NCBI RefSeq assembly: GCF_016918855.1
Contig: NZ_JADKYB010000007.1
Coordinates: 248,001 to 312,000 of the forward strand
Source of the DNA: Actinacidiphila acididurans
GTDB taxonomy: Bacteria; Actinomycetota; Actinomycetes; Streptomycetales; Streptomycetaceae
Direction: 5' to 3'
DNA: 64,000 nucleotides
Shown: in pieces, positions 55,142 through 61,573 of the stretch
Layout: the number at the start of each line of letters is the position of its first letter
How positions within the stretch are numbered: the stretch's first letter is position 1
The notes under the pieces: model-generated
The model's input: only the letters and a program-made list of their open reading frames with translations
Databases searched by the model: none
What the model was told of the DNA's origin: nothing
Translations under genes and position numbers: made by a program

Positions 55142-55171
55142 TTCAACCCGGAGGGCGGAGCCGGGTAGGCT
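55142..55171 (+). promoter_or_regulatory. rpsF-ssb-rpsR-rplI promoter (HrdB type)
   Basis: TTCAAC (55142-55147), 18 bases, TAGGCT (55166-55171). It would give a ~160-base leader for the ribosomal operon, with the hairpin at 55288-55306 inside it. Confidence 0.5.
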
Positions 55172-55287
55172 GGGCGGTCTGCACCGGTCTACGCGCCGGC
55201 CGACAGCCTCCCCGCGGAGCCCCTTTCCGGGCGCCGAGGCGCTGTCAGTGGCCCGCGCTACCGTTGCGACGCAAGACAAACCCTCCT

Positions 55288-55306
55288 GCCACGGAAATGC
55301 CGTGGC
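55288..55306 (+). promoter_or_regulatory. Hairpin in rpsF leader, possible S6:S18 control element
   Basis: Perfect 7-bp stem (GCCACGG / CCGTGGC), loop AAATG, about 30 bases before the rpsF start, followed by CGCTGAG. S6-S18 operons are often autoregulated by such a leader structure with a bound CCG; the match here is only suggestive. Confidence 0.35.
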
Positions 55307-55335
55307 CGCTGAGTCCAAAGGAGGTGGGTTCCCCT

Positions 55336-55626
55336 ATGCGTCACTACGAGCTCATGCTCATTCTCGACCCCGATCTCGAGGAGCGCGCTGTCTCCCCGCT
55401 GATCGAGTCCTTCCTGTCCGTCGTCCGCAACGGCGGCGGCAGCGTGGAGAAGGTCGACACCTGGGGCCGTCGTCGTCTCGCCTACGAGATCAACAAGAAG
55501 CCCGAGGGCATCTACTCGGTGGTCGACCTCAAGGCCACGCCTGATGTCGTCAAGGAGCTGGACCGTCAGCTCAACCTGAACGAGTCGGTGCTGCGGACCA
55601 AGGTCCTGCGTCCGGAACTGCACTAG
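55336..55626 (+). CDS. rpsF: 30S ribosomal protein S6
   Basis: 96 residues from ATG 55336 ([19 protein letters not shown]), with a strong AAAGGAGGTGGG upstream. The signature stretches [35 protein letters not shown] and [16 protein letters not shown] are complete. It pairs with S18 on the 30S platform. It is the first gene of rpsF-ssb-rpsR-rplI. The upstream frame to 55264 is not used. Confidence 0.97.
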   Translation: MRHYELMLILDPDLEERAVSPLIESFLSVVRNGGGSVEKVDTWGRRRLAYEINKKPEGIYSVVDLKATPDVVKELDRQLNLNESVLRTKVLRPELH

Positions 55627-55685
55627 TCCGGACGTCCGAGCAGCAGCCACCAGCACTGCCCACAGCCAGTCGAGAGGTCATCCCA

Positions 55686-56261
55686 ATGGCAGGCGAGACC
55701 GTCATCACGGTCGTCGGCAATCTCGTCGACGACCCCGAGCTGCGCTTCACCCCGTCCGGTGCGGCGGTCGCCAAGTTCCGCGTCGCATCCACCCCCCGCA
55801 CCTTCGACCGGCAGACCAATGAGTGGAAGGACGGCGAGAGCCTGTTCCTGACCTGCTCGGTCTGGCGGCAGGCGGCAGAGAACGTCGCGGAGTCGCTCCA
55901 GCGCGGCATGCGCGTCATCGTGCAGGGCCGGCTGAAGCAGCGGTCGTACGAGGACCGTGAGGGCGTCAAGCGGACGGTCTACGAACTCGACGTGGACGAG
56001 GTCGGCGCCAGCCTGCGCAGCGCCACGGCCAAGATCACCAAGACCAGTGGCGGCGGCGGCCGCGGTGGTCAGCAGGGTGGTTACGGCGGTGGCGGCGGCG
56101 GTCAGGGTGGCGGCTGGGGCCAGCAGGGCGGCGGCGGTGCTCCCGCCGACGACCCGTGGGCGACCAGCGCACCGGCCGGTGGCCAGGGCGGTGGCGGCGG
56201 CGGAGGCTGGGGCGGCGGCTCCGGTTCCGGCGGCGGCTACTCGGACGAACCGCCCTTCTGA
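55686..56261 (+). CDS. ssb: Single-stranded DNA-binding protein
   Basis: 191 residues ([25 protein letters not shown]). The N-terminal OB fold is complete, with [61 protein letters not shown] Gly/Gln-rich linker of ~60 residues follows, and the tail ends DEPPF, the acidic tip that recruits partner proteins. It protects single-stranded DNA at the fork. It lies between rpsF and rpsR as in most bacteria. Confidence 0.98.
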   Translation: MAGETVITVVGNLVDDPELRFTPSGAAVAKFRVASTPRTFDRQTNEWKDGESLFLTCSVWRQAAENVAESLQRGMRVIVQGRLKQRSYEDREGVKRTVYELDVDEVGASLRSATAKITKTSGGGGRGGQQGGYGGGGGGQGGGWGQQGGGGAPADDPWATSAPAGGQGGGGGGGWGGGSGSGGGYSDEPPF

Positions 56262-56306
56262 CGGGCGACCCCACACTCCACTTCTTGATCGCACAGGAGA
56301 ATCACC

Positions 56307-56543
56307 ATGGCGAAGCCGCCTCCGCGCAAGCCGAAGAAGAAGGTCTGCGCGTTCTGCAAGGACAAGACCGTGTACGTGGACTACAAGGACACGAACATGC
56401 TGCGGAAGTTCATTTCCGACCGCGGCAAGATCCGTGCCCGCCGCGTGACGGGCAACTGCACTCAGCACCAGCGTGACGTCGCCACGGCCGTGAAGAACAG
56501 CCGTGAGATGGCGCTGCTGCCCTACACCTCGACTGCTCGCTGA
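56307..56543 (+). CDS. rpsR: 30S ribosomal protein S18 (Cys-containing form)
   Basis: 78 residues ([32 protein letters not shown]). The CAFC pair near residues 14-17 and the C-T-Q-H later are compatible with a zinc-binding (C+) S18 rather than the zinc-independent paralogue made under zinc limitation. Typical core: [46 protein letters not shown]. It has a Shine-Dalgarno AGGAGAATCACC and stands between ssb and rplI. Confidence 0.96.
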   Translation: MAKPPPRKPKKKVCAFCKDKTVYVDYKDTNMLRKFISDRGKIRARRVTGNCTQHQRDVATAVKNSREMALLPYTSTAR

Positions 56544-56560
56544 GGGAGGGTGACGTAATC

Positions 56561-57010
56561 ATGTCGAAGATCATCCTCACCAACGAGGTCAGCGGTCTGG
56601 GCGCTGCCGGCGACATCGTCGACGTCAAGCCCGGGTACGCCCGCAACTACCTGATCCCGCGTGGCTTCGCCATCGCGTGGACCAAGGGCGGCGAGAAGGA
56701 CGTCGAGCAGATCCGGCGGGCCCGCCGGATCCGCGAGATCCACTCGCTCGAGGACGCCAACGCGGTCAAGGAGAAGCTCCAGACCGTCAAGGTCAAGCTG
56801 AGCACCCGCGCCGGCGACACCGGCCGCCTCTTCGGGTCGATCACCCCGGCCGATATCGCCGCGGCGATCAAGGACGCGGGCGGCCCGGCGGTCGACAAGC
56901 GCCGGGTCGAGGTCGCCGCGCCGATCAAGACGCTCGGCGCGCACCGCATCACCGTGCGTCTGCACCCCGAGGTCGCGGCTGTCCTCGACCTGGAGGTCGT
57001 GGCCGCGTAA
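56561..57010 (+). CDS. rplI: 50S ribosomal protein L9
   Basis: 149 residues ([42 protein letters not shown]). Both domains and the connecting helix are present, the N-terminal part having [19 protein letters not shown]. The C-terminal part ends [22 protein letters not shown]. It ends the rpsF operon; parS site 13 and a bidirectional terminator follow. GGAGG precedes the start. Confidence 0.97.
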   Translation: MSKIILTNEVSGLGAAGDIVDVKPGYARNYLIPRGFAIAWTKGGEKDVEQIRRARRIREIHSLEDANAVKEKLQTVKVKLSTRAGDTGRLFGSITPADIAAAIKDAGGPAVDKRRVEVAAPIKTLGAHRITVRLHPEVAAVLDLEVVAA

Positions 57011-57040
57011 TTGCGGCGCCGCCGCTGCGATGCGGCATAT

Positions 57041-57054
57041 GTTCCACGTGGAAC
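57041..57054. other. parS site 13 (GTTCCACGTGGAAC)
   Basis: Two-mismatch symmetrical variant 30 bases after the rplI stop and upstream of the terminator. Rightmost site in the window. Confidence 0.8.
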
Positions 57055-57095
57055 ATCGGGGTGGAATCGTCCCGAGGTTCGGCGCGGGAACATCG

Positions 57096-57128
57096 AAGGC
57101 CCGGTCTCTCCTGGGAAGACCGGGCCTT
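57096..57128. terminator. Bidirectional terminator rplI / MATE
   Basis: 12-bp stem AAGGCCCGGTCT / AGACCGGGCCTT with a 9-base loop, followed by TC on one side and preceded by GA on the other. It lies between the convergent rplI and MATE genes. Confidence 0.85.
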
Positions 57129-57147
57129 TCGCTGTCCGCCCCGGCCC

Positions 57148-58599
57148 TCAGCGGGCCGCGCCCGTGACGATCCATCGGCCGGAGCGGGCGCGCAGCCACA
57201 GCGCGGCCAGCCGGGTCAGCATCATCAGGGTCATCGCCCACCACAGGGCGGTCAGGCCCGCGCCGGCGGCCGGCACCGCGATGGCGGCGGGCGCGAAGAC
57301 CAGCAGCGTCACCAGCATCGACCAGGCCAGGTACGGCCCGTCGCCCGCGCCCATCAGCACGCCGTCGAGGACGAAGACCACGCCGGAGACCGGCTGGCCC
57401 ACGGCGACCACCAGCAGCGCGGACATCAGCGCGGCCCGCACCGCCGGGTCACCGGTGAACATCGGCCCGATCAGCGGCCGCGTCAACGCCACCAGCAGCC
57501 CCAGGACGACCCCGCAGGCCACCCCCCACTGGATCATCCGGCGGCAGGCGGCCCGCGCCCCCTCGGCGTCCTCAGCGCCCAGGTAGCGGCCGATGATGGC
57601 CTGTCCCGCGATGGCGATCGCGTCCAGCGCGAAGGCCAGCAGCGACCACACGGTCAGGGTGATCTGATGGGCGGCGATCGCGGTGTCGCCGAGCCGGGCG
57701 GCCACCGCGGTGGCGATCAGCAGGTTGGCCCGCAGGCTGAGCGTGCGCACCAGCAGCGGGGCACCGGCGCGGGCGCAGGCGCGTATCCCGGCGGCGTCCG
57801 GCCGCAGCAGCGATTTCCAGTCACCGCCGTCGGTGCCGCTGGTGCCGTCCGCGTCCTTGGTGCCGGCGGGGAAGCGGGTACGGGCGCCGCGTACCACCAC
57901 CCACAGGTAGGCGACGGCCATCGCGTTCTGCGTCATGACGGTGCCCCAGGCGGAGCCGGCGATGCCGAGCCCGGCGCCGTACACCAGGGCGGTGTTGAGC
58001 CCGGCGTTGGCGGAGAAGCCGGCGACGGCCACGTACAGCGGCGTGCGGGTGTTCTGCAGCCCGCGCAGCACCCCGGTGGCGGCGAGCACGACCAGCATCG
58101 CGGGGATGCCCAGCGCGCTGATCCGCAGGTACGTGGCCGCGTACGGGGCGGCCGTGCCGGATGCGCCGGACAGCCGTACCAGGGCGGGCGCGGTGGGCAG
58201 GACGGCGGCCAGGACCACGGCGCCGAGGATCAGGGCGAGCCAGATGCCGTCCACGCCCTGGCGCAGAGCGGCGCGCGGGTCGCCGGCGCCGATCCGGCGG
58301 GCGACGGCGGCCGTGGTGGCGTAGGCGAGGAAGACGAAGATGTTGACGGCGGTGGTGAGCAGCGCGGCCGCCACACCGAGCCCGGCGAGCTGCGCGGTGC
58401 CGAGGTGGCCGACGACGGCGCTGTCGACCATCACGAACAGTGGTTCGGCTACCAGGGCGCCGAAGGCCGGCAGCGCGAGGGCGACGATCTCCCGGTCGTG
58501 GCGGCGGCGGACGGGCGCCGGCAGGCGTGTGGAGCCACGCTGGGCAGGCTGGGGGGAGGGGCTGGCGACCGGGTTCACAAGCACAGCGTAATCGTCCAC
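57148..58599 (-). CDS. MATE-family efflux transporter
   Basis: 483 residues if started at GTG 58599 (VDDYAVLVNPVASPS); no good Shine-Dalgarno is visible and a later GTG is possible. About 12 membrane helices. The start of the fold has RHDREIVALALPAFGALVAEPLFVMVDSAVVGHLG, the classic MATE signature, and TGVLRGLQNTRTPLYVAVAGF and SLRANLLIATAVAARLGDTAIAAHQI further on. It would export drugs or metabolites against sodium or protons. It is convergent with rplI and divergent from dnaB. A TCGTCCACA DnaA-like box overlaps its start. Confidence 0.9.
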   Translation of the reverse strand: MDDYAVLVNPVASPSPQPAQRGSTRLPAPVRRRHDREIVALALPAFGALVAEPLFVMVDSAVVGHLGTAQLAGLGVAAALLTTAVNIFVFLAYATTAAVARRIGAGDPRAALRQGVDGIWLALILGAVVLAAVLPTAPALVRLSGASGTAAPYAATYLRISALGIPAMLVVLAATGVLRGLQNTRTPLYVAVAGFSANAGLNTALVYGAGLGIAGSAWGTVMTQNAMAVAYLWVVVRGARTRFPAGTKDADGTSGTDGGDWKSLLRPDAAGIRACARAGAPLLVRTLSLRANLLIATAVAARLGDTAIAAHQITLTVWSLLAFALDAIAIAGQAIIGRYLGAEDAEGARAACRRMIQWGVACGVVLGLLVALTRPLIGPMFTGDPAVRAALMSALLVVAVGQPVSGVVFVLDGVLMGAGDGPYLAWSMLVTLLVFAPAAIAVPAAGAGLTALWWAMTLMMLTRLAALWLRARSGRWIVTGAAR

Positions 58600-58854
58600 A
58601 GGTAAGTGGTGGAAGTGTGCCGTGTCTCTTACCGGTGACTGCGCAGAGTGATCTCCTCCGCGTTGTTTGTGGCGATCTTGAACTGGTGGGCGAAGTTTTT
58701 CTCCTGCACAGGCTATGGATGAAGAACTGCCTGGTCAGAGCCCCTGCGGCAGGAGCGGCTGCGACTTGTCCACAGCGCTGTCCCAAGGACTGTACACAGG
58801 TTGGGGGCAGTTCTCCACAGGTATCCCGCCGTCGTCCACACCCCCTGTGGATAA
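58592..58854. promoter_or_regulatory. Cluster of DnaA-box-like sites upstream of dnaB
   Basis: TCGTCCACA 58592, TTGTCCACA 58766 (perfect), CTGTACACA 58790, TTCTCCACA 58811, TCGTCCACA 58832 and TGTGGATAA 58846 (perfect). The last five lie within 89 bases, 181 bases upstream of dnaB. It has the appearance of a small DnaA-binding region. Confidence 0.75.
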
Positions 58855-59034
58855 CGAGGTTGGTCACGGTGCTCCGGGGCCCTACCGTGGTGCCTCCCCG
58901 GCTGCCGTGGACGCGTCCGCGACGCGCCGCGAGCGAACGCCGGGCGAGCGCAGGGACACAGCCGTGCCGTGAATAGAGTGGCACGCACGCGGAATCCGGC
59001 CGGAAAACGGCTGGACGGGAGGGGAGGTGCGGGG
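58600..59034. promoter_or_regulatory. Divergent MATE / dnaB upstream region
   Basis: 435 bases without a gene, holding the DnaA-box cluster and presumably both promoters. A TATGGAT -10-like hexamer is seen at 58713, but there is no good -35. No strong hairpin. Confidence 0.45.
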
Positions 59035-60489
59035 GTGAGCCAACCCACGCCCGCCGGCGATCAGTGGGGAGACCTCCCACCGGACGGTTCCGCGGCCGTC
59101 AGCCAGTTCCGCAAGAAGCCTGGCAACGGCCCCGGCGGGGACGAGGGCCGCTTCTCCGAGGGCGGCTTCGAACGGGTGCCGCCCCAGGACATCGACGCCG
59201 AGCAGTCCGTCCTCGGCGGCATGCTGCTGTCCAAGGACGCCATCGCCGACGTCGTCGAGGTGATCAAGGGCCAGGACTTCTACCGCCCGGCCCACGAGAC
59301 CGTCTTCAACGCGATCCTCGACCTGTACGCGCGCGGCGAGCCCGCGGACCCCATCACCACCGCCGCCGAGCTCACCAAGCGTGGCGAGATCGCCCGCATC
59401 GGCGGCGCACCCTACCTCCACACGCTCGTCAACGCCGTCCCCACCGCGGCGAACGCGGAGTACTACGCCGAGATCGTGCACGAGCGCGCCGTCCTGCGGC
59501 GCCTGGTCGAGGCCGGCACCCGAATCACCCAGATGGGGTACGCGGCCGACGGCGACGTGGACGACATCGTCAACAACGCGCAGGCCGAGATCTACGCGGT
59601 CACCGAGCAGCGCACCTCCGAGGACTACCTGCCGCTCAGCGACATCATGGAGGGCGCCCTCGACGAGATCGAGGCGATCGGCTCGCGCAGCGGCCAGATG
59701 TCCGGCGTCCCCACCGGCTTCGCCGACCTGGACTCCCTCACCAACGGCCTGCACCCGGGCCAGATGATCGTCGTCGCCGCCCGCCCGGCGATGGGCAAGT
59801 CCACCCTCGCACTGGATTTCGCGCGTGCCTGCTCCATCCACAACCGGATGCCCAGCGTCATCTTCTCGCTGGAGATGAGCCGCAACGAGATCGCCATGCG
59901 GCTGCTGTCCGCCGAGGCCCGGGTGGCGCTGCACCACATGCGTTCGGGCACGATGACCGACGACGACTGGACGAAGGTCGCCCGCCGCATGGCCGACGTC
60001 AACGAGGCGCCCCTCTACATCGACGACTCCCCCAACCTGTCGATGATGGAGATCCGCGCCAAGTGCCGCCGCCTCAAGCAGCGCAACGACCTGCGCCTCG
60101 TCGTCATCGACTACCTCCAGCTCATGCAGGCCGGCGGCTCCCGCCGCCCGGAGAGCCGCCAGCAGGAGGTCTCCGACATGTCCCGCAACCTCAAGCTCCT
60201 CGCCAAGGAACTCGAAGTCCCGGTCATCGCCCTCTCCCAGCTCAACCGCGGCCCCGAACAGCGCACCGACAAGAAACCCATGGTCTCCGACCTGCGCGAA
60301 TCCGGCTCCATCGAACAGGACGCCGACGTCGTCATCCTCCTCCACCGCGAGGACGCCTACGAAAAGGAATCCCCCCGCGCCGGCGAGGCCGACCTGATCG
60401 TCGCCAAACACCGCAACGGCCCCACTGCCACGATCACCGTCGCCTTCCAGGGCCACTACAGCCGCTTCGTGGACATGGCCCAGACGTGA
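59035..60489 (+). CDS. dnaB: Replicative DNA helicase DnaB
   Basis: 484 residues from GTG 59035 (VSQPTPAGDQWGDLPPDG), preceded by GGAGG; the ATG-like frame upstream is not used. It unwinds DNA ahead of the fork. The N-terminal domain begins RVPPQDIDAEQSVLGGMLLSKDAIADVVEVI. The RecA-like core has ARPAMGKSTLALDF (Walker A), SLEMSRNEIAMRLLSAEA, RLVVIDYLQLM (Walker B), and the arginine-containing loop ALSQLNRGPEQRTDKKPMVSDLRESGSIEQDADVV. No intein is present (the gene is uninterrupted). The DnaA-box cluster upstream may link it to initiation. Confidence 0.98.
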   Translation: MSQPTPAGDQWGDLPPDGSAAVSQFRKKPGNGPGGDEGRFSEGGFERVPPQDIDAEQSVLGGMLLSKDAIADVVEVIKGQDFYRPAHETVFNAILDLYARGEPADPITTAAELTKRGEIARIGGAPYLHTLVNAVPTAANAEYYAEIVHERAVLRRLVEAGTRITQMGYAADGDVDDIVNNAQAEIYAVTEQRTSEDYLPLSDIMEGALDEIEAIGSRSGQMSGVPTGFADLDSLTNGLHPGQMIVVAARPAMGKSTLALDFARACSIHNRMPSVIFSLEMSRNEIAMRLLSAEARVALHHMRSGTMTDDDWTKVARRMADVNEAPLYIDDSPNLSMMEIRAKCRRLKQRNDLRLVVIDYLQLMQAGGSRRPESRQQEVSDMSRNLKLLAKELEVPVIALSQLNRGPEQRTDKKPMVSDLRESGSIEQDADVVILLHREDAYEKESPRAGEADLIVAKHRNGPTATITVAFQGHYSRFVDMAQT

Positions 60490-60790
60490 TCCCGTGCTGT
60501 CTTTTGTAGGGTCTCAGATTCCGCTGCATAATCTCAGCGCCGACTGCGTATGGGGTGCACTTATGCGGAGATCGTGAGACTCGCAGGTCGGGCCCTTGAG
60601 TTGACGCACCCACCACCAACACGGGCCTGACCTTCCGTCACGCGACGACTGTAGTGGTCACCGACCGTCACCGCGCACCCAAATTCACCACCCTGCGCTT
60701 ACGCGGCGAATGTTTAGGGCTCAGCTCAAGCTGTCCGGCGCGTGTTCGGCCGGGCTTCTGAGAGTCGCGGACATGAAGGGCAGGCGCGCT
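60490..60790. other. Intergenic region at the edge of the inserted toxin locus
   Basis: 301 bases between dnaB and the HEAT-like gene (both ends are 3' ends). Lower G+C than the core. It holds an imperfect 11-bp stem (AGGTCGGGCCC / GGGCCTGACCT, one mismatch) with a 27-base loop at about 60583-60631. No gene or tRNA is visible. Confidence 0.45.
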
Positions 60791-61543
60791 CTACCGGGCG
60801 ATGCGTTCGAGGGCCCAGCCGGTGGATTTGTTGGCCATCCAGGCGGCTTGCTGCAGCGCAGCCTCGCCCTCAGGTCGGGCGTCGACGGCGATCCGTTCCA
60901 GAGACTTGCGTTCGTCTTCGTCCTGCCGTGCCATGAGACTCAGTGCCCCGCCCAACCGGATCGCGGGGGAGAGTTCGTGCGGCCTCTCCCGAAGCCACTG
61001 CACGTCGGATGCGTTCCCCAGCCGGAGGGTAATGGCGAGATGCGCCACTGCTTCGATGATGTCGATCTTCGTGGGCTCACCCACCTGCTCGTCATACATC
61101 CGTCGAAGCGTGGGGATCAGCTCCGGGCCCGACTCCTTGATCCGTGAGAGCAGGTAGGCAGCCGAGCTGCGCACCGCTTCGCTGTTGTCGGCCCCGAGGA
61201 GGTTTAACACCGAGGGGATGGAGTCCCGGTAGCTCTGTGAGATGGACTTCTCCCACGACACCATCTTGGTGAAGTGATGGCGACTGGCCGGCTCATCTTC
61301 ACATCGGAACTGCCATGTGCCCAGCGTATATGCGTACGCGTCGCCAAGATAAACAAGAATCTCCGGCCTGATGGACGTTTCGGGGCGTGTGGCAGTATCC
61401 AGCAGTACCGGGATCGCCGTGACTGCCTCTTCCATGAAAGCGACGCCCTGAGGGCTGATTCTCTCTTCCAGCGCGCTCAGCGCGGAGATAGCCTTTCGTC
61501 GGTCTGATGTGCGAACCCGTTTGAGTAGTTTCTGCAGTTTCAC
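60791..61543 (-). CDS. HEAT-repeat-like protein, candidate immunity protein
   Basis: 250 residues, GTG start 61543 with GGAG 6 bases upstream, 30 bases after the toxin stop. All-helical pattern with repeated 'A-(I/V)-x-x-L-x-x-(L/A)' helix pairs (SIPSVLNLLGADNSEAVRSSAAYLLSRI, ELIPTLRRMY, HELSPAIRLGGALSLMA), as in HEAT-like repeat proteins. Its place immediately after a deaminase-domain toxin, and its lower G+C, make it the likely cognate immunity protein, which would bind and block the toxin in the producing cell. No membrane segment or signal is seen, consistent with a cytoplasmic target. Confidence 0.7.
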   Translation of the reverse strand: MKLQKLLKRVRTSDRRKAISALSALEERISPQGVAFMEEAVTAIPVLLDTATRPETSIRPEILVYLGDAYAYTLGTWQFRCEDEPASRHHFTKMVSWEKSISQSYRDSIPSVLNLLGADNSEAVRSSAAYLLSRIKESGPELIPTLRRMYDEQVGEPTKIDIIEAVAHLAITLRLGNASDVQWLRERPHELSPAIRLGGALSLMARQDEDERKSLERIAVDARPEGEAALQQAAWMANKSTGWALERIAR

Positions 61544-61573
61544 CCTGCGCTCCGTAGTTTTGAACTGTCGCGA

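Noticed and set aside
60583..60631. Possible regulatory hairpin after dnaB
   Set aside because: 27-base loop, one mismatch and no U-run; too weak to call a terminator.
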